Assembly: GCA_013400115.1 (NCBI GenBank)
Contig: VXBP01008604.1
Location: 119,135 to 183,134 of the forward strand
Source of the DNA: Rhinopomastus cyanomelas
Lineage: Eukaryota; Chordata; Aves; Bucerotiformes; Rhinopomastidae
Direction of reading: 5' to 3'
DNA: 64,000 nt
Shown: piece by piece, positions 25,650-37,200 of the stretch
Numbering within the stretch: the stretch's first letter is position 1
Layout of the letters: each line of letters opens with the position of its first letter
Notes under the pieces: generated by a model
What the model was told of the DNA's origin: nothing
Seen by the model: the letters and a program-made list of their open reading frames with translations, nothing else
Database searches by the model: none
Program-made: the position numbers and the translations under genes

Positions 25650-25764
25650 GTAGGTCGGGGGCTTCCTCGGGGCGTCGGGGGTCCGAGGAGGGTTTTCCGT
25701 CGGCCGTGAGGGCTTGGGGCTGGAGGGGGCGTCCGAGAGCATCTGGCCGCCGCACGGGAGCCTC

Positions 25765-25925
25765 TCAGCCGGGGGCTGGGGCTACCGCAGCCTCCCTGGG
25801 CAACCTGGTCCAGGGCCTCGGCAGCCTCCCGGAGCTCAGCTCAGGCTCCCCTCCTGGAGTTGGAAGCCAGCGCCCCCGGCCCAGCGCCGCTGGCCCTCGG
25901 CAAGCAGCCCCTGGCCAGCCTGTGT
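25765..25925 (-). repeat. CR1-like fragment
   Basis: Antisense CR1 words ctaccgcagcctccctgggc, aacctggtccagggcctcgg, and a gcagcccctggccagcctg end. Strongly GC-shifted compared with other copies. Confidence 0.6.
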
Positions 25926-26045
25926 GAGGGTCCCAGATGGGGCGGTCGCCAGCAGAGTGGGGCCTCTGGTGGGAACCGCTGGAGGAGGCTGGTGAAACCT
26001 CCCTTAGGGGCAGGGACCTGAGAGTCTGCTGTGTCCTCCTGTTAA

Positions 26046-26163
26046 TTAACGCCCCATAGTCTGCTGTGTGCGCTTATTAAAACCCAGTGTTCCACCATAT
26101 TCTCTTATTGAAACCCAGTATTCCACTATATTCTCTTATTAAAACATAATATTCTACTATATT
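26046..26163 (+). repeat. 31-bp AT-rich satellite, left portion
   Basis: Three to four copies of the ctcttattaaaacccaatat-type unit (here with gaaacccagtattccac and aaacataatattctac variants), stopping abruptly at the n at 26,164. Confidence 0.85.
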
Positions 26164-26164
26164 N
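26164..26164. other. Single N at an abrupt composition change
   Basis: Immediately left is AT-rich satellite (tattctactatatt); immediately right is ccgtgtcctccgcagccacc, GC-rich. A base-call ambiguity would not change composition this way, so a join is likely. Confidence 0.75.
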
Positions 26165-26436
26165 CCGTGTCCTCCGCAGCCACCGACCGGGCGCCCCCCC
26201 GTCCCGCCCCGGGACTGAGCCCAGCGCCCCGGGGAGCCCGAAGCCTGCTTTGGGGTGGGAGGAGAACAGCCGCCGCCACCGGTCACTTGACGGCCTAATC
26301 GGCCCTGGCGCACAAGGGGCGCTCTGTGTGGGGGCCCCTTAATCTCCTCGGGAGGCAGAGACCTTCTTTAGTCGACGGGGGAGGACGGCGGGGCCGGGGC
26401 CGGGGGGGCCTCATTTCCCCTCCTAATTCTTTCCTG
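26165..26436. other. GC-rich island between satellite blocks
   Basis: A 272-base GC-rich stretch bounded by the single n and the large gap. It contains cgcagccaccgaccgggcgc and an AG-type acceptor-like start, but no recognisable coding frame. It may be a short contig placed inside the satellite during scaffolding, possibly holding part of a BEST1 or RAB3IL1 5' exon. Confidence 0.5.
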
Positions 26437-26827
26437 NNNNNNNNNNNNNNNNNNNNNNNNNNNNNNNNNNNNNNNNNNNNNNNNNNNNNNNNNNNNNNNN
26501 NNNNNNNNNNNNNNNNNNNNNNNNNNNNNNNNNNNNNNNNNNNNNNNNNNNNNNNNNNNNNNNNNNNNNNNNNNNNNNNNNNNNNNNNNNNNNNNNNNNN
26601 NNNNNNNNNNNNNNNNNNNNNNNNNNNNNNNNNNNNNNNNNNNNNNNNNNNNNNNNNNNNNNNNNNNNNNNNNNNNNNNNNNNNNNNNNNNNNNNNNNNN
26701 NNNNNNNNNNNNNNNNNNNNNNNNNNNNNNNNNNNNNNNNNNNNNNNNNNNNNNNNNNNNNNNNNNNNNNNNNNNNNNNNNNNNNNNNNNNNNNNNNNNN
26801 NNNNNNNNNNNNNNNNNNNNNNNNNNN
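26437..26827. other. Assembly gap of 391 N
   Basis: A run of N. True size is unknown, because the right side is a 31-bp tandem array that assemblers collapse. Confidence 0.99.
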
Positions 26828-27720
26828 TCTTATTAAAACCCAATATTCCATCATATTGTCTTATTAAAACCCAATATTCCATCATATTCTCCTATTAAAA
26901 CCCAATATTCCACTATATTCTCTTATTAAAACCCAATATTCCACCATATTCTCTTATTAAAACCCAATATTCCATCATATTCTCTTATTAAAACATAATA
27001 TTCTACTATATTTTCTTATTAAAACCCAATCTTCTATTATATTCTCCTATTAAAACCCAATATTCCATCATATTCTCCTATTAAAACCCAATATTCCACT
27101 ATATTCTCTTATTAAAACCCAATCTTCTATTATATTCTCCTATTAAAACCCAATATTCCATCATATTCTCCTATTAAAACCAAATATTCCATTATATTCT
27201 CTTATTAAAACCAAATATTCCATCATATTATCTTATTAAAAACCAATATTCCATCATATTGTCTTACTAAAAGCCAATATTCCATCATATACTCTTATTA
27301 AAACCTAATATTCTTCTATATTCTCTTATTAAAACCCAATATTCTCCTATATTCTCTTATTAAAACCCAATATTCTCCTATATTCTCTCATTAAAGCCCA
27401 ATATTCTCCTATATTCTCTTACTAAAACCCAATATTCCATCATATTCTCTTATTAAAACCTAATATTCCACTATATTCTCTTATTAAAACCCAATATTGT
27501 GTTATATTCTCTTATTCAAACCCAATATTCTATTGTATTCTCTCACTAAAGCCTAATATTCTATTACAGTCTCTTATTAAAAGCTAACATTCTACTATAT
27601 TGTAGCATTAAAACATTACATTATCTTACATTCTAATATGAAGACATCATATTCTCTTGTACTTCTTTATTAAAACCTGATAGTCAATTGTATTCTTGTA
27701 TTAAAAGCTAATATTCTGTT
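26828..27720 (+). repeat. 31-bp AT-rich satellite, right portion (about 28 copies)
   Basis: Unit ctcttattaaaacccaatat followed by tccatcatatt; exact 31-bp steps are seen, for example from 26,951 to 26,982. Variants cluster (tccatca, tctccta, tccacta, tctatta), hinting at higher-order blocks. Fidelity drops toward 27,600-27,720. Confidence 0.93.
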
Positions 27721-29350
27721 ACCTTCCCGTATGAAAACCTGATGTGGTGCCGCACTGTCGTACTAGGACGGGATAGTCTCTTCTGCTCCAGCGTTCGAAC
27801 GTGATAGTCTACGACAAAACCACGACCCTCTAGCGTTCCGACACGACGCTCCGCTCCTTTCTGTTATTAAGACTTAATACCCTGTTATTAAAACACCAGC
27901 CTCTGGTATTAGAGCGCAAGGTTCAATAGTTACCCGTTGTCCAGACACCTGCTTAAAACATTCTGTTCCTGAAGCAGGTGTGGGAAGCACGATTGCCCAC
28001 CAAACCCTCTCACCCAGACTTTGCCCTGTAAAACCCAGTGGCCAGCGTTTGACCCAGTAGCCAATTCACTACAAAACAGTCTAGTTATTAGGGAAAAAAT
28101 CAGGCCTTTTGTTAGGAAAATAACCTGCTCCTGTTGGCTACGAAAAGGTGTTGGCTAGCAAAGTTAGATTTCAGTCTACAGTTAGGATGTTTGTTAGAAA
28201 ATACTGTTTCTGTGGTAAAAATAGCCCAGGCCCCCTCCAGCTGTTATTAACACATCCCGTCGGTTATCAGCACATCATTAAAATATTAATTATTCAAACT
28301 CATTATTCAAACATCAATCCCTTGATCTGGATTACCAGCACATTATCATTCCAATATTGTAAAGCTTTCAATTTCTTAGTCAAATATTAGAACATTATCA
28401 GCAGCAGATTCTGTTTATTATTCAAATATTATAAATCCACTCCATTTAGTGCTCAGCTATTATTAACAGGCTCTATTTGTTAGCAGCACGTTCTGTTATT
28501 AACTAAACTGAACTGTACCCCCGCTGGTTTATAGTTATTAAAAGTTATTAAAATATTAGTAGCTATTAAAATAGAGATTTCTATATACAGATATACAGTT
28601 ATTAATAATAGTTATTAAACAGTAATAGGTATTAAACATTAATAGTTATTAAAATAGTTACTTATATAGTTATTAATAATAGTTATTAGATATTAATAAC
28701 CATTAAAATATTATTAGCCCTTTGTATGTATTAATTAACACAATAAATGTATCATTAATACATTATTATTAGCACATTCTGTTTGTTACCAGCGCGTTGT
28801 ATTAGCTACTCAAGTATTATTCTAATAGATATGTTATTTCGGGACTATTAACACAAAAGCTCTGTTTATTCTATAAAACTAGGTGTTTATGATTTATTCT
28901 ATGTTAATTCTTTACTAGATATTAATTCATATAATATTAATTAACATTAATTTGGCGTTAATATTAATTAACTTTAATTAATATGGAGTGATAACTAATT
29001 AGTTAATATTCTATATTAATTCTATAGCAGATATTAATTATTCTATGAAAAGATACATTGTTAAACCCCTCCTATTTATTTGATCAACTTGATGTTTATT
29101 ATTTGAAATGTGTTTAGAGTAGGAAAGATATTTATGATAAATATCACACGTTTACTAAGTGAAAAACGTGTTATTAAAATCTCTTTTATTAGAGCGTCAA
29201 TGTACGTCCATGAATATCGATTACCTATTAATAATAATGAAATAGTAAGTTTCATGAGTGTGTACAGATTGGTACATGTTTATGAATGTATGGTCCCCAA
29301 CTACCTGTCTGTTACTCCAAGGACGGTTGTGATGCTGTTTGTGATCTCAA
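27721..29350 (+). repeat. AT-rich decayed repeat region
   Basis: Continues the satellite vocabulary (ttattaaaa, attattaaca, tattctgtt) without a stable period, grading into attaatta-rich sequence near 28,600-29,050. There is no gene. The open frame at 29,110-29,400 has the composition of the repeat. I read it as an eroded flank of the 31-bp array. Confidence 0.7.
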
Positions 29351-29389
29351 AGGTCCCTTCATGGTCCAGACAGCTCCAGCCAGCTGTTA

Positions 29390-29735
29390 GTGCGACTTGA
29401 GTCCAACCTCAGACCCCACTAGCCCTCTGCCCCAGACTTTGCCCAGTGTCCTCCCAGTGTGCCGGTGCTGGACGGGGATGGACAAACCAGTTCCCTTTGG
29501 CCAAAGTTTAACTGGGAGAGCCCCCCGGGCTGCGGCTGCGGGAAGGGCCCTGCGTGGAGCCGCAGGAAGCGAGAGGGGCCCCGCTGCTCGGAACTGCAGC
29601 GCCTGCACATTTTTGTAGGGTTTGGGCTCCTTCCGCAGGAGGCAGCGCCAGGAGCTCCAGGGGCTGCCGCGGGCCGGTGCGTTTTGGGGTGCACTTTGCT
29701 CCTCTGCTGCTGCTGCGGGACTTGGGGGGGTTGGG
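29390..29735. other. GC-rich unique block between two repeat arrays
   Basis: An abrupt switch from AT-rich to GC-rich sequence with several CpGs (ccccgggctgcggctgcggg near 29,523). Overlapping open frames on both strands show no recognisable protein. It could contain an alternative RAB3IL1 first exon, but no convincing start-donor pair was found. Confidence 0.4.
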
Positions 29736-29739
29736 ATCA

Positions 29740-30235
29740 CATCTGGGGGGATTTTAGGGTCTTTTCGGAGACTTTGGGGATCTTTTTTAGGAGACTTTTG
29801 GGGACTTCTGGGATCTTTTAGGAGACTTTTAGGAAACTTCTAGGATCTTTTAGGAGAGTTTTAGGATCTTTTAGGAGACTTTTAGGATGTCTTAGGAGAC
29901 TTTTAGGGGACTTTTAGGATCTTTTAGGAGACTTTTAGGATCTTTCCAGATCTTTTAGGAAACTTTTAGGATCTCTATGATATTAGGAGACTTTTAGGGA
30001 CTTTCAGGAGACTTCTAGGATTGTTTAGGAAACTTCTAGGATTAATTATGAGACTCGTAGGATCCTTTAGAATCTTTGATGAGACTTCTAGGATCTTGTA
30101 GCAGACTTCCAGGCTCTTTCAAGGTCTATTAGGAAACTTCTAGCATCTTTTAGGAGACTTTTAGGGTCTATTAGGAGATGTCTGGGATCTTTTAGGATGT
30201 TTTAGAAGACTTAGGAGGCTTTTAGGATACGATAC
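29740..30235 (+). repeat. Minisatellite with 10-11/21 bp period
   Basis: Repeats of ggatcttttaggagactttt with single-unit steps of 10-11 bp and double-unit steps of 21 bp. The array ends near the unique gcaagcaggcaccag sequence at 30,245. T-rich plus strand with G runs and little C, in the same style as the array at 3,500. Confidence 0.9.
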
Positions 30236-31053
30236 GTTTTCCTGAGGCAAGCAGGCACCAGTCAGCCCAGCAGGAGAAGGGTGAGTGTTGATGGTGGTTC
30301 CTTTGCTCTCTGGGAGCTGGGGCTGGACAGGAACCAGCAGATTGATGGGAAATCATTTCTTTTTTAACTCTCTGCTCAATTTTAAGCCCTGTTTGTCCCC
30401 TACACTCTGACTTTTCACTTTCAGCCCTGCTTTTCCCTTTTCTGGCCACAACTAACTCTGTTTCCTTCGTGCTTTCCAGCCACAGAGCGTTCCTCCTGCT
30501 AGGATGTAGGATCCTAGAGGTTGGAAGGGACCTTGGGGGTCAGGGGATAGGGTCAGTGTGTTGGGAGGGACGGAGGAGCTTCACCTGCTGCTTCTGAGCT
30601 CTGCTGGGTGCGTGCTGGAGTCCCACCAGGCAGCTGCAGCCTGTTTCTGTCTGAAAGCAGGTGGAAACGGGACTCCTGGAGCATCTGCCTTTAGTTTGGC
30701 TTTATCCTGAGTTGGTCTCACCTGGGACGGGCTGGGCAGGAAGGGTCAAACCAGGAGTTGCTCCTCCCATTGAGCTTCCTGCTGGGTTTTGTGCATCCAG
30801 GACTATCCGTGAGGGGCCACTCACAGCTGAGACACCTTAAGGATTTCTCCTACAGACCTTTATTTCAGACCATCCTCTGCTGCTGGACATCCCCAGAGGG
30901 TGTCCTGAGTGCAGGGTGGAGGACCTGGTGCTGCTGAACATGAAGCAGGTCCCTCAGGCCCTTTGTCACCCTGTCTGGTGGAGGTGGGTGGGCTGTGAGC
31001 GTCCCAGTGGGAAGGGCCCCTCGGTGACGTGTTGCTGTGCTGGTGCCCCACAG
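30236..31053. other. Upstream of the first confirmed RAB3IL1 exon
   Basis: No coding exon was recognised. A short CR1-like terminal piece (ggatcctagaggttggaagg) lies at about 30,505-30,545. By gene structure this is intron if the 5' exon is in the CpG block further left. Confidence 0.5.
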
Positions 31054-31273
31054 CCAGACCAGTTTTGAGGAGGACCCAGCAGCGGGGCACTGGAAGGCCC
31101 TGATGCCGTCCAAGGGCAGCAAGGAGCAGCAGGGAGGGCGCCAGGATGCCGGCGGCGTGGATGAGGCCCAGGCCACCGAGCAGCTCAACGTGTCGCGTCT
31201 GCGCAGCTCCTCGGTGGAGATCCGTGAGAAGGGCTCCGAGTTCCTGAAGGAGGAGCTGCACAAGGCTCAGAAG
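31054..31273 (+). CDS. RAB3IL1: RAB3IL1 coding exon, start of Sec2 coiled coil
   Basis: First base completes a split codon, then QTSFEEDPAAGHWKALMPS. The conserved part is NVSRLRSSSVEIREKGSEFL, ending KAQK before gtaaag. The N-terminal half is poorly conserved, as in other GRAB proteins. Confidence 0.92.
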
Positions 31274-34200
31274 GTAAAGCCCAGGGCTTGTGGTGACACT
31301 GGTTTGGCCAGTGAGGGACTTCTAGAGCTTCTGCTGAGGGGAGCAGGGTCTCCTGAAGGTGGCTGCAGGCAAGAGAGGTTGAGATGAGGTGGCCACGAGG
31401 TGCCGTGGAGCTCATTTGTCCCTCTGCGTGTCCTCTGCAGGAGCTGAAGCTGAAGGATAAAGAGTGTGAGAGGCTGTCAAAGGTCCGAGAACAACTGGAG
31501 CAGGAGCTGGAGGAGTTAACAGCCAGCCTGTTTGAGGTACCACCCTCTTCCTTTTCCCATCCTTCCACAAAAGCTTCCATCCAGCTCCTTCCAGACAGGC
31601 TTCCCTGAACTTCCAGCCCTCTCCTCCCACAGTTTCCTCCTCACCTCTTCCTTGAGGAGGAGCAGAGCCCAGTGCTGCAGGCAGAGCCTCAGAGCTGGCC
31701 CATGGCCCTTTCTTTCCCCTTCTGGCAGCTCTTGAGCAGCATGAGGACCTCAGCAGTTATGGGTTTGTACATCTGGCAGCAAGACCAGGTGTGGGGTGCC
31801 CCAGAGAAGCTCCCTGTCCCCTCCTCTGTCATCTGGGCAACTGGAGGTGGTGCCTGGGCTCATGGCAGCCCTTACTTGGGCTGGGGCCAAGCGGGATGTC
31901 CTCACGTGCTCTGCTCCCTGAGAGTCCCAAAGCCTCTGGGTTGGTTTGGGGTTTGTGCTTTGTGGTGGGACTCTGGCCCAGGTCTGTCCTGGAGAAATCC
32001 AGGTCAGTAGCTGCTCTCACATCTGGGTCTGACTGCGCAGTGGGGAGAGCCAGGCTGGGTGTGAGGGCCAGGAGAGCATCCCCACTGCTGGAGGTCTGGG
32101 TGTGAGGGCCAGGAGAGCATCCCCACTGCTGGAGGTCTGGCTGCTCAGGCTCAGGGTGGGCTTAGAGACTGCAGCTGAGGCTGCCCCCTTCCCTTGGTGG
32201 CCTCAGAGCCTCTCCCCTCTTGCTCCAGGAGATGCTTTGAAGCTGGTCGCTAGCAGCTGAGCTCCAGTTCCTGGAGGTGCAGCCGTGCCTGGAGCAGGAG
32301 GGGAGAGGGAGCAAAGTGCAGGAACAAGCTAGACAGGAGCAGTGACCTCAGCAGGGAGGGTTTCCAGCCGTGGAGCAGGATCTGAGACGCAGACAGCCCT
32401 CGGGGTCAGAAAATAGCCCGGTGAGCAGCGACAGAGCAGGGCTGAGGTTGAGCCTGTGGCTCTGAGTCAAGGGCAGAGCCCCAGGGATGTTGGACTGGAG
32501 CAGACACACCGTGGTGGAGCAGCACTGGGAGCTGATGGTGGAGCCTCAGCAACTCCCAAGAGCAAGGAGCAGGGCAGGCCCCTGGTTCCACCTTTGACCG
32601 CAGCAGCCTGTGTGAGGGAGGGATGACCCTGGGCTGAGCCAGCTACGAGGGCAAGTCTGGGGACAGGCTCTTCACAAGAGGCAGCAGAATCCCTGGATGT
32701 GGCAGGGATGTCTGTCCCCTCCTCACACCCCCAGATCATGCAGCTTTGACCTGCCCTGGTGGCTTTGGGGGGTTGGGCTGGCTGATCTCTGCAGGTCCCT
32801 AACATCATGTGGTTCTTTGTGGCTTGGGGCTGCAGCAGGCAGCTTGAAACTCTTCTCTGATCCAGGAAGCCCACAAGATGGTGAGAGAAGCCAACACCAA
32901 ACAGGCTGCGTCGGAGAAGCAGCTGAGAGAGGCACGAGGGAAGGTGAGAACTGACCCCTTGTGACAGGTTGGTGTCTGTGGGGACTGGGAGGCTGGACTC
33001 GATGATGCTGGAGGTCCTTTCCAGTCAGTAGCTGCAGCTTGGTCCCCAGTAGTCACTGAGTGAGGGAGCAGAGGGATCCTTGGAGGGGGAGCGTGGAGGA
33101 GTGGTAGGAGGTGTGAGTGCCACAGCTGTGGGGATGGGCAGAGGAGCTGGGCCTCCCTGGCAGGGAAGTGCAGTCGTGGGGCTGCTCAGCTGGTTCCTTC
33201 GTGAGGAGAGACAAGTTTCTTGTGGGCCCGCTGGCTCTCCGAGGAGCCTGGTGCAGACTGTGCCGAGACACGGGCGCAGGGCGGCGGGTTCCCGAGGGCT
33301 GTGGGCGGCGGAGGGTGTTGGGGACGGGAGGGAGAAGCCGTCGTGGCTGGGCTGCGAGCTGGGTCTCGGTGGCTTTGGTGTCTCGGTGGCTCACCGGGCG
33401 CTGCCCCTCTTGTCTCCGCAGATCGACATGCTGCAGGCGGAGGTGACGGCGCTGAAGACGCTGGTGATCACGTCCACGCCTTCCTCCCCCAACAGGGAGC
33501 TGCACCCCCAGCTCCAGAGCCCCTCGAAAGCCGTCTTCCGGAAGGGCCACGGGCGGAACAAGAGCACCAGCAGCGCGGTGGTGTCGGCCAGCAGCCAGCA
33601 CGCGAGCCCAGAGCCCGTCGGCCACGAGCGCAGAGAGGTGGGCGAGGGCCGCGGAGCTGCTGCCGTCGCTGAGCGCGGGGATGCGTGTGGCCTGCGGCTC
33701 GGGCTCCGCGGTTTCGGTGCTGGGAGAAGCTGCCTGCGCAGCAGCCTGCCTTGTTCCCTAAATTTGTGCTGAGGGCAGCTCTGAGGGGCTTCCAGCTGCA
33801 GAGATTTCCCCTTCTCGGGAGCTGCGTCAGGACAACTGCTGGAGGAAGCAGCTGAGGGTTCCCCGAGGGCATCCAGGAGGTGCCAGCGCTGAGAGGGGGT
33901 CTGTTGCTGGTTGCTGAGCAGAAGCCAGTTGGTTCTGCTGCCTCTTGGCTGTCAGCCTGCTGTGGTTCTCTGCTGTTTCTGAGAGTCCCAGAACCACTGG
34001 GTTGGAAGAGTCATTTCGGTTGGAAAAGACCTTTGGGATCGTGAAGTCCAACTGTCCCAGGACCATCAAGTGCAACTGTCAACCCAGCCCTGCACCCACC
34101 TTGCAACAAGCACCACTCGCTAGACCACATTGCCCAGAGCACTGGAACAGGTTGCCCAGGGAGGTTGTGGCTGCTCCATCCATCCCTGGAGGTGTCCACC

Positions 34201-37200
34201 TCAGTAGTTCTGGGACCAAGGGCTACATTGCTGGAGGGGTTGAAGGGCAGCCTGGCTGTAGCCCTTGGTGCCCTGGTCTGGGCTGCTGGGGTGATGCTGG
34301 GTCCTGGGCTGGGCTGGCTGAGCTCAGAGGGCTTCTCCAGCCTCAGTAGTTCTGGGACCCTGTGTAGGTCACTTCCTCGTGGTTCAGATCCTGCATCCTA
34401 ACATCTGGGGGCCGTGGCTTCCGCGCTGACTAGTAGTTTTATTTATCAAGTATTGCAGGGCTGGGCTGGTTGTTCTGTTGGGGTGTTTGTGTTGCTGACT
34501 TGTTACCTTCTGCCTCCAAAGTTCCTTCGAGGTGGTAGAAGGGCTCCTGGAGCTCTGTGGAGGAAATGCTGAGCTCGGAATGGGTAGAAACTGATAAATC
34601 TGACTCAGAAGGTGAAGTCAGGCTTTCTGATCCCTTTGCACTCCTCGAGCTGAAGTCAAATGATGAAGGGTGTGATCCCAGGAGGTCTGGAGCTCACGTT
34701 CCCTCCTCTGGAGGGGAGGACGTGATAGAATCGTAGGCTGGCTGAGGTCGGGGGGTCCTTAGAGGTCATCTGCTCCAGCCTCCCTGGCCCGGGCACCTCT
34801 CGCCCAGACTGGAGCCTTCCTTTGTGTCCTCTGTGTTGCCTGGAGGGTTTGGCCTCCGTCTCTCTAAACCTTCTCCTTCCTCTGCTCTCCAAGTCTGGGC
34901 TCCCTGCCCTGCTCTCTCTGCTCCTTTGCCTCATCCCGGGGAAGGCTGTCCACCTCACCTACGAACCAGCCTGGCAGGCCCGGGGGGCCGGTGCCTCCTC
35001 ATCCTCGCGGCAGGTAAACGGCATGGGGGGGCCACCTGCCACCTCCACCTGCTCCATGCTCCTTCCTTGTGTCAGAACCTCAACTCTCTTGATTGCTTTG
35101 TGCTTCTCTCCCTTTGTTCTCCCATCTCATGGCTCCTCAGCTGTCCCCTGGGAATTCCCTGCAGCGTGCTGGAAGCCCCTCACCTCCTCCAGCTGCTTTG
35201 AGTTCAGTAGCTCTGGGGTTTCCTTTCAGCAGCTCAGACTGGTCTGTGAAGGGGATCCCCCATCAGTCAGGCTGGGGGCTCCACTCGTGGTCCATCTGGG
35301 CTTTAAATGCCAGATCCCAGCGAGTCTCCAGGACTTTCAGCCAGACAAGGATGGAGGGAACAACCTTCCTGCTGGCCCTGGGGGTGGGAGGAAGCTCAGA
35401 CCTGTGCCCCTGCTGCTGTAGAAGGCAACAAGAGCGGGGAAAGCTGTTCCTGCTCCGAGTTCCTACAGAGCCACCTCCATTCCCAGCCCAGTGGCTGCCC
35501 AGTGTTCCCACTGGTTGTGCTACACCCGGAGTTTTGGGCTTGGAATAGGATTTAAAGGGCTGGAACACCCTGGGATCTTGTCAGTCCTGCTGCTGGCTGT
35601 GGATAGTAGCTGCTTCCAGTTCCTCCACTCCCTGTAGGGTTCCAGGTCCTGGGTGCCACCAGGGCTTTGCTGTTTGTCACTGAGCTGCTCTCCTCACTCC
35701 TGCCGTGGGTCTGTCCGTGGTTGTGTGGGGCCTCTCCTGCCCTGTCCTGGAGGAGGAGGAGGGATGGGGAGGTGCCTGCAGGTTTCTGGCACCGGTGCTG
35801 GGTGGGAGATGAATGTCCCATTGTCCCTCAGAACTTTGGTGATGCCTGAGCTTTGCTAGGTGCCCTCTGTGGTGCCAGGCACCTCCTGATATGGAACCTG
35901 TCCCTCTTCCTCCTCCTCTTGGCCACCTGCCGCAGGTCGACTCTATTTTATTTGCCGAGTTCCAAGCCTGGAAGGAATCTCCAACTTTGGATAAATCCTG
36001 CTCTTTCCTGGACAGAATTTATCGAGAAGATATAGGGCCTTGTCTGGACTTCCCTAAGCAGGAGGTGAGTGCTGGGAAAGGAGGATGGGAAGGACTTCCA
36101 GAGTCTAGAAGCACCAGAGCTGCCCCTTGCCGGGGGTGGCCGCTGCCCCTTCATCTCTGCTCTCGTTCCTCTTGGCCGCAGCTGTCCAAGCTGGTGCGAG
36201 TGGCCGTGGAGCAGAACACACTGACCATCGAGCCGGTTGCTTCCCAGACGTTGCCTGTGGTGAACACATCAGCAGAAGAGTGTGGTGGGCCAAAGTAAGG
36301 AACCATCCTGGTCCTCTTGTTCTCTCCTTGTTGTGTTGGTCTTGTGCAGTCTAGAAGTTTGGCCAGACCTTGCTGAGTCTGTTGAGGGGAACAGTTCAGG
36401 GAGCTCAGCTGATGTTCTCCAGCCTGTGGCCAGTGGTAGTTCATAGAATCATGGGGTGGCTCGTCTTGGAAGAGACCTTAGAGGCCGTCTACTCCAACCT
36501 CTCAGCTAGATTTGCTTGCTCAGGGCCTCATCCATCCTGAACATCTCCAGGAAGGGGGCAGCCACAGCCTCTCTGGGCAGTTGATTCCAGAGTGTCCCCA
36601 TCCTGGAACTGAAGAACTTCCTAAGATCTAGTCTGAACCACCTGTCCTTCAGCTTCAAACCTTGTCCTACTGCTAGATGCCCCTGGGAGAGGTCCCTCTG
36701 CAGCCTTCCTGTAGATTCATTCAGGTACTGGGGTTCAGCTCTGCTTGAGAAGGGGAGTCAGCCTGTAGGGGACCCTTGTGGGGATAAGCTGGTGACGGGG
36801 TGGTGGTTGGTGTGGGAGAGGGGACTTCGTTCGGCCTCGGCGCTGAAGTCCCATCAGGGCTCTTTCTCTTCGTTTCTCCCACGAGCCGTGGGCTTCGCTT
36901 CTGCACGCTGAGGTGGCCCAGCTCAGCCTGGTTTGTGCTCTGGGTGGCCAGCAGGTGGTCCAAGGCTGGTGTGTTTTCTCTTTGCCCGCAGGAGATGCGC
37001 TCTGAGCGGCCTCCCCAGGACCTGCCGGCACCGCATCATGCTGGGAGACGCGGGGGGCTACTACTACATCTCGCCATCCTGCAGGGCCAGGGTGAGTCCT
37101 CTGCCTCCCCGGGGTGGTGCAGCCCTCTGGAACCTCTCCAGAGCCTGCGGTGGAGGAGCTCTTGGATCGACCCAGGCCTTGAGCTTCTTCCCAGCAGTCA

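Noticed and set aside
29110..29400. 96-codon open frame in AT-rich DNA
   Set aside because: Composition equals the decayed repeat around it; no start context, domain or downstream signal.
36290..36300. Stop codon TAA after GGPK in RAB3IL1
   Set aside because: It belongs to the intron. The donor gt at 36,295-36,296 precedes it and the next exon continues in frame.
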